Shown here: positions 1-7,331 of the stretch, piece after piece | How the letters are laid out: each line of letters starts with the position of its first letter | Position numbering within the stretch: position 1 is the first letter of the stretch | NCBI GenBank assembly: GCA_013202925.1 | Contig: JABMRA010000126.1 | Location: 1-13,747 of the forward strand | Direction: 5' to 3' | Source: Candidatus Omnitrophota bacterium | GTDB taxonomy: Bacteria; Omnitrophota; Gorgyraeia; Gorgyraeales; Gorgyraeaceae | DNA: 13,747 bases | The notes under the pieces: model-generated | Seen by the model: only the letters and a program-made list of their open reading frames with translations | Told to the model about the DNA's origin: nothing | The model's database searches: none | Translations under genes and position numbers: made by a program

Positions 1-1295
1 CACCTAAAGGGCTATCGCCTTCCGAAATCAAGAAAATTCAAAAAGGACTTTTAGGCTTATCTCATAAGATTCGACCTGAATATTTTCCGATAGTTGATGT
101 GACAAATATAAAAGGCAAGAACATTGTTATTATTTGAGTTCCCGGAGGGACGCACCGGCCATATAAAGCCGCCGAGACTTTAGGTAAGGGTGCGCGCTAT
201 TCGTATTATATCCGTCGCAATGATACTACAAGACGAGCAACAGCTACGGATGAGCGTAGTCTAATAAAACTCGCTAACGACATTCCTTTTGATGACCGCG
301 TTAACCATAAAGCAACTCTGAAAGATTTGGATATCCGGAGAATTGAACAGTATCTGGTTGCCGTAAAAAGCGACCTCGTCAAAGAGATATCTAAGATACC
401 GTTTAAGGATCTCTGCCACAGGATGAATATCGTTGAAGGCTCTGATGAATTGTTAAGACCGAAGAATATCGGGCTTATGCTTTTTTGCGTTGAGCCACAG
501 AAGTTTTTTCCGCGCACAACGATCGATGTAGTGAAATATAAGGATGATGTAGGCGATGAGTTTGATGAAAAGATTTTTACCGGGCCCGTTCATGAGCAGG
601 TGGAATTGGCGCTTAAATATATCAAAGATTTGGTAATCATTGAGTATGTCCATAAAGTAGAGGGTCGGGCAGAAGCAGACAGGTTCTTCAATTATCCATA
701 CGCGGCCATCGAGGAATCTTTGGTAAATGCGGTATATCATCGTAGTTATGAGGATCGCGAACCGATCGAAGTACGGATTTACCCGGATAAGATTTATATT
801 ATTAGTTATCCGGGACCCTTGCCTCCGCTGGGCAAGGATAATATTAACAAACCGATCGTCACGTCGCATCGTTATCGCAATAGTCGATTAGGGGACGCTC
901 TTAAAGAACTTCAACTGACAGAGGGAAGGTGTACTGGATTTCCCAAGATTCGTCGTGCGCTTAAAACAAATGGTTCTCCGCCTCCTTATTTTGAGACGGA
1001 TGACGACCGCACATATTTTATGGTAACTCTTAAGATTAGCCCAAGAGCGAAGAAAATGGCGTCCGAGATCGGTCCTAAAAGGGTCGGAGAAACTAGGGTA
1101 AAAACTAGGGTAAAAACTAGGGTAAAAATATTTCAAATTATGAAAGAAAATCCCAGCATTACGGTTGAAGAAATTGCTAAGGCGACGGGATTAACCGTAA
1201 AAGGAGTTGAGTGGAATATCAAAAAGCTTAAACAGAAAAGCATGATTAAGCGTATAGGACCTAAGAAGGGCGGGCATTGGGAGGCGTCCGGTTAA
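1..1295 (+). pseudogene. COG2865-type AlbA_2/RecG-like ATPase, 5' partial, interrupted by in-frame TGA
   Basis: One reading frame (frame 3) is open from the window edge to the TAA at 1293-1295, apart from a single TGA at 135-137. The residues before it (ending KGKNIVII) and after it (VPGGTHRPYKA, then YSYYIRR) match the end of the AlbA_2 domain of COG2865 transcriptional-regulator/RecG-like proteins. That family usually has a Trp at the stop position (IWVPGG), so a TGG-to-TGA change is the simplest reading. Downstream come the HATPase_c_4-like region, with the segment AAIEESLVNAVYHRSY, and a C-terminal winged helix ending RIGPKKGGHWE. The two are linked by TRVK tetrapeptide repeats. These proteins are thought to be DNA-binding or regulatory, often near mobile elements. 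The frame reopens at ATG 327 (322 residues to the stop), so a C-terminal fragment could still be made. No good ribosome site precedes it. The true start lies left of the window. Confidence 0.75.
1092..1127 (+). repeat. 3 x 12-bp tandem repeat (ACTAGGGTAAAA) coding TRVK
   Basis: Three identical 12-bp units occur in tandem inside the COG2865-type gene, with a degenerate extra unit just before (encoding RVGE). They encode a TRVK repeat linking the ATPase-like part to the winged helix. Tetrapeptide linkers of this sort are typical of the family, and copy number can vary by slippage without shifting the frame. Confidence 0.9.
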
Positions 1296-1394
1296 TGCAC
1301 GATTTGCACGATTAGCCGAAGGGTGTAATGGACACTTAAAGCATCCGTTGAGGGTCGAGTTGGTCATACTGGCATTGGTGAAAACGAGAATATC

Positions 1395-1445
1395 ATGAGG
1401 GTCACCGAAAAGGTCACTGGAAAGGTCACTGAAAAAGACGGTTAG
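1395..1445 (+). pseudogene. Possible remnant of a second COG2865-type gene (VTEK-repeat linker)
   Basis: A short frame, ATG 1395 to TAG 1443-1445, encodes MRVTEKVTGKVTEKDG. Its core at 1400-1435 is three 12-bp units of the form GGTCACTGAAAA with one or two substitutions each. VTEK-type linkers are the other common form of the tetrapeptide repeat in COG2865 proteins. The piece lies in the same frame as, and 100 bp after, the gene ending at 1295, and no other part of the gene remains. The rest of the 1296-1449 gap shows only a 9-bp direct repeat (TGCACGATT at 1296 and 1305). The interpretation is inference from the repeat alone. Confidence 0.4.
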
Positions 1446-1449
1446 AATC

Positions 1450-1812
1450 ATGGATAAGAAGAAATCAACGGGAATCAAGACTTGGCCGATGGATGATAGG
1501 CCTAGAGAGAAGTTACTTAAGAAAGGCGCACGGACCCTCATCAATTCAGAGCTTTTGGCGATTCTTTTGCGTACCGGTACAAACGGTTCAAGTGCCATCG
1601 ACCTTGCCCGAAAAGTTATGAAGAAATTTGGCACGTTCAGGAATATGGCGCATACGGACGTGCGCGACTGGAAGGAATTTAAAGGGCTAGGGAGTGCTAA
1701 GACAGCTCATATTCAAGCCGCACTTGAAATCGGCAGGCGGTTTCGTGAAGATGAAGCAAGCACTGGCAAGCAAAAGATAAGTTCAGCCAAGGATATTGCG
1801 GGAGGTAAATAG
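1450..1812 (+). pseudogene. radC: RadC N-terminal (HhH) fragment lacking the MPN/JAB domain
   Basis: The 120 residues match the N-terminal UPF0758/RadC region. It has the WPxxDRPREKLLxxGxxxLxxxELLAILLRTG opening, the helix-hairpin-helix stretch FKGLGSAKTAHIQAALEIGRR, and the linker KISSAKDIA where the MPN domain normally starts. Full RadC proteins are about 220-230 residues. The metal-binding MPN motif (HxH...SxxD) is absent here and in the following sequence in any frame, so this is a truncation by deletion rather than a simple frameshift. RadC genes are common on mobile islands and their function is unclear; an HhH-only product could still bind DNA. No clear Shine-Dalgarno precedes ATG 1450. 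It could be an intact short relative, but a decayed gene is more likely. Confidence 0.75.
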
Positions 1813-1849
1813 TATAGTTTTTGTACTTAATTTGCGGAGGTGATTTTAA

Positions 1850-2107
1850 ATGGCCAAGACTAATCCTGTTTTAAAGCATGAGATAGCAGAAGTTGTTAAT
1901 AATCAATTGGAGAACCTAGACCCACCTGAAACCAAACAGACGCATGACCGGCTTGTCGCGAACGGTATTTCTGACCAAGAGGCCAGGCGGTTAATAGGAT
2001 GTGTTGTCAGTAGCGAAATTTTTGATGTGTTAAAGCAACAGCAAGCATTTGATCATGCCAGATTTGTTAAAGCATTAAATAAACTGCCAAAGTTACCCTG
2101 GGAATGA
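1850..2107 (+). CDS. Small conserved-looking hypothetical protein (85 aa)
   Basis: The 85-residue product is soluble and predicted mostly helical. It has a segment of the form HEIAEVVNNQL..PPET..T..RL followed by SDQEARRLIGCVVSSEIF, and ends with KALNKLPKLPWE. The pattern recalls small proteins with an N-terminal His-rich helix and a GxSxxEAxxxI motif found as stand-alone genes or next to SEC-C/DUF1841-like domains. I do not recognise it with certainty and assign no function. The start is fixed by a near-perfect Shine-Dalgarno, GGAGGTGAT at 1836-1844, six bases before the ATG. It ends 6 bp before the SWIM-domain gene, so the two are probably co-transcribed. Confidence 0.8.
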   Translation: MAKTNPVLKHEIAEVVNNQLENLDPPETKQTHDRLVANGISDQEARRLIGCVVSSEIFDVLKQQQAFDHARFVKALNKLPKLPWE

Positions 2108-2113
2108 AGAAAT

Positions 2114-2857
2114 ATGCCCCCAACCTACGACCTTAATAAAATCAAATTTGCGACTGATGAGGCAACGTTTAAGCGTGCGGTTAGCTTGTATGAGAGCGGT
2201 AAAGTGACGGAAGTAGAGGAGTTGGGAGGATATTATTCCGCTGTTGTTCTGGGAACGGAACCGTATCATGTCTCCGTATCGGCTCGCAATTATAAACACG
2301 GTCATTGCACTTGTTATCTTGGACAAAAAGATACACTTTGTAAGCATATGGTTGCATTGGCGCTCTATGCGGTTATGGATGGACGGCCATTAAAGGATAA
2401 GGATAGACAATTTTCTCATCACGTTGAGTGCAGCAGGCGGCGTGAGGTGCTAAGTAAAGAAGGGTTAGCAACGGTTAAGAAATCCATCACTGAGTCTATG
2501 CGATACATAAAGCCGTACCGTGGGCCGTCACGCACCTGGTTTGCGAATCAGGATTCTTTGCGTGAAGGATGCAATAGGTTATCAGTAATTGTTTCTGATT
2601 TGCCGGTTAATGAACAAGCAGCGGCCATCCTGGTGAAGTTGCTTTTGCGACTGGATAAAAAGTTACGTATCGGAGGCGTAGACGACTCAAATGGTATCGT
2701 GGGCGGATTTATGACTGAGGTTGTTGAAATGCTTGAAAAATATGCGCAACTCGATCCTGACTGTATTAATGCTTTTGAATCACTTGTTGGCATAGGAATT
2801 ACTTGTTTTCAGTGGGAAGAGCCGCTTGTCCGTATTTTGGATGAAACGCAAAAATAA
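2114..2857 (+). CDS. SWIM zinc-finger domain protein
   Basis: The 247-residue protein has a SWIM zinc-binding motif of the form CxCx8CxH at Cys65, Cys67, Cys76 and His78 (CTCYLGQKDTLCKH). It is preceded by the usual beta-rich stretch with YHVSV and followed by the helix MVALALYAV. SWIM domains bind DNA or proteins and occur in bacterial SWI2/SNF2 helicases, MuDR-type transposases and stand-alone proteins. No helicase or transposase domain is attached. The C-terminal 150 residues look helical and are not recognised. It follows the 85-residue gene by 6 bp and precedes the phosphatase gene by 11 bp, so the three look like one unit. Function unknown; the domain call is firm. Confidence 0.85.
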   Translation: MPPTYDLNKIKFATDEATFKRAVSLYESGKVTEVEELGGYYSAVVLGTEPYHVSVSARNYKHGHCTCYLGQKDTLCKHMVALALYAVMDGRPLKDKDRQFSHHVECSRRREVLSKEGLATVKKSITESMRYIKPYRGPSRTWFANQDSLREGCNRLSVIVSDLPVNEQAAAILVKLLLRLDKKLRIGGVDDSNGIVGGFMTEVVEMLEKYAQLDPDCINAFESLVGIGITCFQWEEPLVRILDETQK

Positions 2858-2868
2858 TAATTGCAGAA

Positions 2869-3579
2869 ATGAAAACTTTTGTTGTTGGTGATATTCATGG
2901 GGCATACAGAGCGTTGTTACAATGCGTCGAACGCTCCGGTTTTGACAGAAAAAAAGACCGGCTGATCGTGATCGGTGATGTATGTGACGGCTACCCAGAA
3001 GTTAGACAGTGCATCGATGAGTTATTAAAGATTAAGCATTGTGACTTAGTTATCGGTAATCACGACATGTGGACGTTGAATTGGGCCTTGCGGGGCGATA
3101 AGCCAGAAATCTGGACAAGCCAGGGTGGTAACCAGACAATGGCCTCATATAACGGTGGGCCTATGCCGAAGACACATGTAGATTTCTTGAAAAATGGTCA
3201 GCTTTGGCTTGAGACTAATGATCGAGTATTTGTTCACGGTGGATTTAACCCGGATATTTCATTATCAAGTCACAGCGCTCAGGCCTTGGTTTGGGATAGG
3301 CAGCTTCTTGATATGGCTTGGAAGAAGCATTCAACGGGTACTGAGTGCAAGCTTGGCCGTTATAAGAATATTTTTGTTGGGCATACAACCACGGAGCTCT
3401 ATAATACCTTAGAGCCGATTCATGCGTGTAACGTTTGGAATGTTGACACAGGCGCAGGTTGGTCGGGTAAGCTTACTATTATGGATGTTGATAGCAAAGA
3501 ATACTGGCAGTCTGATTTAACGCCAGATATATATGGAGGTATGCCGGATAGCTTATCGGTTAGAACAATCCCATTATAA
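2869..3579 (+). CDS. PPP-family metallophosphatase (Ser/Thr phosphatase-like)
   Basis: The 236-residue protein has the ordered metal-binding motifs of the calcineurin-like PPP family: GDIHG (7-11), GDVCDG (36-41, for the usual GDxxDRG), GNHD (63-66), VHGG (122-125) and VGHT (170-173), then NVDTGAG. These bind the two metal ions of a phosphoesterase. The closest known types are bacterial PrpA/PrpB-like phosphatases and ApaH-like hydrolases. The substrate cannot be told from sequence. The GDxxDRG motif has lost its Arg (Gly-Tyr instead), which in protein phosphatases helps bind phosphate, so its substrate may differ. It is the last gene of the accessory stretch, 11 bp after the SWIM gene, and no Shine-Dalgarno is evident. 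Confidence 0.85.
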   Translation: MKTFVVGDIHGAYRALLQCVERSGFDRKKDRLIVIGDVCDGYPEVRQCIDELLKIKHCDLVIGNHDMWTLNWALRGDKPEIWTSQGGNQTMASYNGGPMPKTHVDFLKNGQLWLETNDRVFVHGGFNPDISLSSHSAQALVWDRQLLDMAWKKHSTGTECKLGRYKNIFVGHTTTELYNTLEPIHACNVWNVDTGAGWSGKLTIMDVDSKEYWQSDLTPDIYGGMPDSLSVRTIPL

Positions 3580-3624
3580 AAAAATTTACGATAATCCTCT
3601 AAGACAGAGACGTCTACCAACTTG

Positions 3625-3663
3625 ATCGGGAACCTGTCTTAACTCTAATCGGGAAAGTGTCTC
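3625..3663. repeat. Pair of 15-bp direct repeats, possible transposon end
   Basis: ATCGGGAACCTGTCT at 3625-3639 and ATCGGGAAAGTGTCT at 3648-3662 differ at two positions and are offset by 23 bp. Repeated motifs of this kind are found just inside the ends of IS21-like elements. No transposase gene remains nearby. They lie in the 151-bp gap between the phosphatase gene and recQ, and could mark the boundary of the accessory region. Confidence 0.45.
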
Positions 3664-3695
3664 CCGAATAAATCAGAACCACCTTCCTTCTTAGC

Positions 3696-3724
3696 TTGGT
3701 AAACGTCTCTAGTTTGCTTAATAT
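3696..3724 (+). promoter_or_regulatory. recQ promoter (TTGGTA-17-TAATAT)
   Basis: A -35-like TTGGTA (3696-3701) and a -10-like TAATAT (3719-3724) are separated by 17 bp. An overlapping TATAAT lies at 3722-3727. With the TAATAT box the expected transcription start falls at or beside the ATG at 3731, and no Shine-Dalgarno is present, suggesting a leaderless mRNA. Confidence 0.5.
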
Positions 3725-3730
3725 AATGAC

Positions 3731-5557
3731 ATGTGTTATACCCGTGAGCAAATGTTGGCTGTGTTGAAACAGTACTGGGGCTATACTTGTTTTCGTCCTT
3801 TGCAGGAAGAGATTATTTTTTCTATTCTCGAGGGCAGGGAGAGTCTTGTAGTCCTGCCTACTGGCGGGGGAAAATCACTTTGCTTTCAATTGCCCGCGCT
3901 GCTTAAAGACGGTATGGCAGTTGTGATCTCTCCGCTTATATCGCTCATGAAGGATCAGGTAGACGCGCTAAAGGATATAGGTATAGCCGCGGCGTATTTA
4001 AATTCCAGCTTATCCATCAAAGAGCAAGGAGAAATAATAGCGCTTATCCGGGGGCAGAAAATAAAGCTTCTGTATATCTCGCCTGAGCGTTTGCAGGGCG
4101 AGGAGACTGTTGATCTTTTGCGCTCGATCCAAATTTCCTTTTTCGTGATAGATGAAGCTCATTGTATAAGCCACTGGGGGCATGATTTCAGAGCTGATTA
4201 CCGTAATCTCAGGATTATCAAAGATACATTCCTGTCAACGAGCGTCCACGCATTTACAGCCACCGCCACAAAGGCAGTGCAGGATGATATTGTGGCTCAA
4301 CTCAGATTCAGTGAGCCAGCAATACATATCGCACCTGTGGACAGGCCAAACCTGACCTACAGGGTAGCGCCCCGCACGATTATCATAAAACAGATAACCG
4401 ATGTGCTGGAAAAACACGCTAACGAACCTGGTATTATATATTGCCTGCGCAGGGACGATGTTGACACGATATCTGATAAATTGAACAAATTCGGTTTCCG
4501 GAACCTGCCTTATCACGCAGGCCTTACAGATGAAGCGCGCCACGTAAACCAGGATAAGTTCGTGCGCGAGGAGGTCAATATAATGGTGGCAACAGTTGCC
4601 TTTGGCATGGGCATTGACCGTTCAAATATACGTTTTATCATACACGCTGCCATGCCCAAGAGCCTGGAATACTATCATCAGGAAACCGGACGTTCTGGCC
4701 GCGATGGGCTGCCATCATATTGTTATATGTTTTTCGGAGGCAGGGATTACCGCACATGGAAATTCCTGTCAGAAAAGTCTTCTAATCAGGACACCCTTAT
4801 AGCCAAGCTGAATACAGTATATCATTTCTGCTCAAAACCCCAGTGCAGGCATAAGGCCATCGCAGCTTATTTTGACCAGGCGTATGACAGGAATAACTGC
4901 GAGGCATGCGACTATTGCCTGGATGAGTTTGACATGGTCGAGGATCCTTTAAAGACAGGGCAGGATATATTGTTCTGTGTATACGAGGCCACTCAGGAGA
5001 TCTCTTATGGGTTTGGCGCAGGCCATATAGCCAATATATTAAAAGGCAATTTTACCGACAATGTTGAAAAAAGGGGCCATCACAATCTATCCAGATTCGG
5101 CTCAATGGCTGATTCTTCGCTGGAATTTATAAGGTATATGATAGAACAGATGATAGGCCAGGATTTTCTTGTGAGAGAAGGAGAGTATTCCACGCTTTCC
5201 ATCACCCCTTCTGCAATAAAGGTGTTGAAGGGAGAGATAACCCCGTCGCTGGTCAAGCCACTCTTAGCCAAGAAGAAAAAAGAGGTCGCGAAGAAAAGAA
5301 GAGAGATAAAAGAAAAAGAATGGCAGGGCATAGACCAGGAGTTGTTCCAGATCCTTCGCAATAAAAGAGCGGCCCTTGCCCATAAGCATCGTGTCCCAGC
5401 CTTCATAGTCTTCGGGGACAAATCCTTAAAAGATATGGCCATCATCAAACCCACCACAAAAGAGGCTTTTGCCACAGTATTCGGAGTAGGCACCAAAAAA
5501 GCAGAAACCTACGCCGACACATTCACTTCCATAATCAGCGAATACCTAAAGTCATAG
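3731..5557 (+). CDS. recQ: RecQ ATP-dependent DNA helicase
   Basis: The 608-residue protein is a typical full-length RecQ, a 3'-5' SF2 helicase acting in recombination and stalled-fork repair. Motif 0 is FRPLQEEII, Walker A is TGGGKS (44-49), the DEAH box is at 141-144 within DEAHCISHWGHDFR, motif III is FTATAT (175-180) and motif VI is HQETGRSGRDG (316-326). The RecQ zinc site is formed by Cys372, Cys390, Cys393 and Cys396. A winged-helix (RQC) region follows, then a Lys-rich linker (about 505-530) and a C-terminal HRDC domain ending the protein, with FGVGTKKAETYADTF. The ATG at 3731 fits the family's short N-terminus; ATG 3752 is an alternative. It appears to be transcribed alone from its own promoter. 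Confidence 0.97.
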   Translation: MCYTREQMLAVLKQYWGYTCFRPLQEEIIFSILEGRESLVVLPTGGGKSLCFQLPALLKDGMAVVISPLISLMKDQVDALKDIGIAAAYLNSSLSIKEQGEIIALIRGQKIKLLYISPERLQGEETVDLLRSIQISFFVIDEAHCISHWGHDFRADYRNLRIIKDTFLSTSVHAFTATATKAVQDDIVAQLRFSEPAIHIAPVDRPNLTYRVAPRTIIIKQITDVLEKHANEPGIIYCLRRDDVDTISDKLNKFGFRNLPYHAGLTDEARHVNQDKFVREEVNIMVATVAFGMGIDRSNIRFIIHAAMPKSLEYYHQETGRSGRDGLPSYCYMFFGGRDYRTWKFLSEKSSNQDTLIAKLNTVYHFCSKPQCRHKAIAAYFDQAYDRNNCEACDYCLDEFDMVEDPLKTGQDILFCVYEATQEISYGFGAGHIANILKGNFTDNVEKRGHHNLSRFGSMADSSLEFIRYMIEQMIGQDFLVREGEYSTLSITPSAIKVLKGEITPSLVKPLLAKKKKEVAKKRREIKEKEWQGIDQELFQILRNKRAALAHKHRVPAFIVFGDKSLKDMAIIKPTTKEAFATVFGVGTKKAETYADTFTSIISEYLKS

Positions 5558-5654
5558 TTCTCCCGCATCGCATGAGGTAAGATATGGGAGAGGGGGAAAT
5601 ATGCGAACCAGAAACAGAAGAAAGAACTTATCAGAATTCGATAGTCTCTAGGAT

Positions 5655-5682
5655 TTGTATTTCTGGAATCATATGATATACT
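5655..5682 (+). promoter_or_regulatory. Extended -10 promoter of the TPR/beta-barrel gene
   Basis: TATACT at 5677-5682 is preceded by TGA (an extended -10, TG at 5674-5675) and, 16 bp upstream, by TTGTAT at 5655-5660. The start codon at 5693 lies only 10 bp after the -10 box and has no Shine-Dalgarno, so the untranslated leader would be at most a few bases. The rest of the 135-bp gap after recQ shows no clear gene or terminator. Confidence 0.5.
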
Positions 5683-5692
5683 TTTTATCATT

Positions 5693-7078
5693 ATGAAATT
5701 AAATAGATATAAGATGAAATATTATAATTTTAGGCGCGTAATTTTAGCTGTCGCGGTTATTTTTACTATATTGGTCATATATAGACCGTATTATACATAT
5801 GGTAAGGGTTATGATGAAGAGACTGCTTTATACTCGCAAGAGGCACGGCAGGCTGAAGCCGCGGGAGACATTAAAAAAGCGGTTTCATATTATAAGCAAA
5901 CAGCCCTTATTTACGAAAATAAAGGAGAAGTAGAAAAATCCGCTTTTTATTGGATGAAGGTATATCTGCTTGACAACGAGGGTTATGACGCAGAAGAGGC
6001 AAAAAAAAGACTTGAAGATTTGGACCTGATTGACTCAGATAGAAATACAGAAATTTCATACAAGGCGGATAGTAATTATACAGATGATCACCGTGTGATT
6101 TCTTTTGATTGGGAAGAGGCCGATTATTTGGAGCCGGGACGCGAAGAAATAGTAGAAAAGGTATTAAATAATATTGAAATAGAACTGGCTTTAGATTACC
6201 AGAGGATAGACGGAGAACAGCTTTTTACTGTGATAACTTCACAGGGGGCCAGGCTTTCCCAGCTTACATATCCGATAGACGGAGATATTATTACTCTGAG
6301 GGGAGAGGTAAGATTTCACCCCAAGTTTTCTTTTGGGATTAGTTACGGCAGTAGTAATTTTGAAGAAAACACATGCTCGGATGAAGACTGGAATTTTCTT
6401 GGGACGCATAATTCCGAGATAAAGACTATCGAATATCAAATAACAGAGCAGAATTGTAAATCAGAGATGGAAATTTTTGACATAAATCTCTACTGGAATT
6501 TTTTAAATTTAAAACATGGATCCGAAGAAAAGTCTGACAATAGAATCCTTGTTGCGGATAATATAGCTTTCGATCTTTTTGCGGGGTATCACCAGCAGAA
6601 AGGTCGGTATACAATGAAGGATCCGACAACTCAATATCTGCGTGTAGTGGATGATGCCTTATGGCAGGCAACCGGACTTCCTCTTTATGAAGGTCTAAAT
6701 TCGCCTTATAAAGTCAAATACAGCGGACCCAAACTAGGCATAAGGCTTAAAGGTGAAAAAGGGGAACTTTCCACAGTAATGAGCGCTGCTTACGCCTGGA
6801 TCAAAACGACTGCTCATGGTTGGTGGAATCTAAGGAGTTATTCTTTTACCCAAAAAAGCACTAACTTAGGGCACGCCCTTATGTTCGATGTCAATACGCG
6901 CTATGATTTCTATAAGGACTGGTATCTTGGCTTAGGATATAGATACATAGAATATACACAGGAAAAACTTAAAGAATCAGGAACACAGCCCGGTGATGCG
7001 TATAATGATTTAGATATAATAAGGGATGTAAATAATAAAATATACGGGCCATATTTTACTATAGGCCTTGTTTGGTAA
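5693..7078 (+). CDS. TPR-like plus omptin-like outer-membrane beta-barrel protein
   Basis: The 461-residue product begins with a basic segment and one hydrophobic helix (about 15-30), read as a signal peptide or anchor. Residues 41-110 form paired helices with TPR spacing (ALYSQEARQAEAAGDIKKAV..YYKQTA). From about 175 to the end the sequence alternates as in beta-strands and ends in Trp (FTIGLVW), as outer-membrane barrels do. The barrel resembles the omptin fold: LSQLTYPIDG, then DEDW, then LFAGYHQ, then YKVKYSGPKLGIR. Asp230 and Asp232 would align with the catalytic pair of OmpT (DQDW). The second half of the active site is only partly kept: His375 occurs in TTAHGWW but the Asp two residues before it is missing. 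A non-proteolytic omptin-like protein is therefore possible. The TPR fusion is unusual. The omptin assignment is by eye. Confidence 0.6.
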   Translation: MKLNRYKMKYYNFRRVILAVAVIFTILVIYRPYYTYGKGYDEETALYSQEARQAEAAGDIKKAVSYYKQTALIYENKGEVEKSAFYWMKVYLLDNEGYDAEEAKKRLEDLDLIDSDRNTEISYKADSNYTDDHRVISFDWEEADYLEPGREEIVEKVLNNIEIELALDYQRIDGEQLFTVITSQGARLSQLTYPIDGDIITLRGEVRFHPKFSFGISYGSSNFEENTCSDEDWNFLGTHNSEIKTIEYQITEQNCKSEMEIFDINLYWNFLNLKHGSEEKSDNRILVADNIAFDLFAGYHQQKGRYTMKDPTTQYLRVVDDALWQATGLPLYEGLNSPYKVKYSGPKLGIRLKGEKGELSTVMSAAYAWIKTTAHGWWNLRSYSFTQKSTNLGHALMFDVNTRYDFYKDWYLGLGYRYIEYTQEKLKESGTQPGDAYNDLDIIRDVNNKIYGPYFTIGLVW

Positions 7079-7082
7079 TATA

Positions 7083-7111
7083 TTGACAAATAAAAAAATA
7101 ACTGATATTAT
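7083..7111 (+). promoter_or_regulatory. Strong sigma70-like promoter (TTGACA-17-TATTAT)
   Basis: A consensus -35, TTGACA at 7083-7088, is followed after exactly 17 bp by TATTAT at 7106-7111. It begins 5 bp after the stop codon of the beta-barrel gene and drives a short unit that ends at the terminator at 7252-7290. Confidence 0.75.
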
Positions 7112-7121
7112 ATCGTTAATC

Positions 7122-7253
7122 GTGGTGAAAAAACAGGTTAAGAAAAAACCGCATAGATTTTTCAGGCTCTCGAGGGTGCAGGCCTACATTTTGATAAAAA
7201 ATATCAAGGGCCAGCTCCGAAAGCAGGAAAAACGACTCCATATCCCCAGATAG
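7122..7253 (+). CDS. Possible 43-aa basic peptide (or part of a small RNA)
   Basis: A GTG at 7122 (with a second at 7125), 10 bp after the -10 box, opens a frame that ends at TAG 7251-7253. The product is a 43-residue Lys/Arg-rich peptide starting MVKKQVKKKPHRFF. The frame also extends upstream to an ATG at 7068, but that codon lies before the promoter and overlaps the previous gene. I do not recognise the peptide. Because the unit is bounded by its own promoter and terminator, and contains a short perfect hairpin (TTGATA...TATCAA at 7193-7209), a non-coding small RNA is an equally good reading. Confidence 0.35.
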   Translation: MVKKQVKKKPHRFFRLSRVQAYILIKNIKGQLRKQEKRLHIPR

Positions 7254-7290
7254 TTTACATTTTAGTCAATGACAAAAACGTAAACTTTTT
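7252..7290 (+). terminator. Intrinsic terminator before the hisG operon
   Basis: AGTTTACATTTT (7252-7263) pairs with AAAACGTAAACT (7275-7286) with one mismatch, around a short loop, and the stem runs into TTTTT (7286-7290). The stem is A/T-rich but long. It overlaps the TAG of the small frame and ends 3 bp before the next -35 box, cleanly separating two transcription units. Confidence 0.7.
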
Positions 7291-7293
7291 CGC

Positions 7294-7322
7294 TTTACAA
7301 AACCCCACCTTGCTTGTATAAT
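7294..7322 (+). promoter_or_regulatory. Promoter of the hisG-to-spoVG gene cluster (TTTACA-17-TATAAT)
   Basis: TTTACA at 7294-7299 and a perfect TATAAT at 7317-7322 are separated by 17 bp. The ATG at 7332 is 9 bp after the -10 box, with no Shine-Dalgarno, so the first gene would be read from a leaderless or near-leaderless mRNA. This is the best promoter upstream of the long co-directional gene cluster. Confidence 0.8.
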
Positions 7323-7331
7323 AATCCCGCT

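Noticed and set aside
135..137. TGA read as selenocysteine or as recoded Trp/Gly
   Set aside because: The family has Trp here, no SECIS-like hairpin was evident, and intact genes in the window end at TGA in the right place.
7068..7121. ATG 7068 as start of the small frame
   Set aside because: It overlaps the beta-barrel gene end and lies upstream of a strong promoter located inside the frame.
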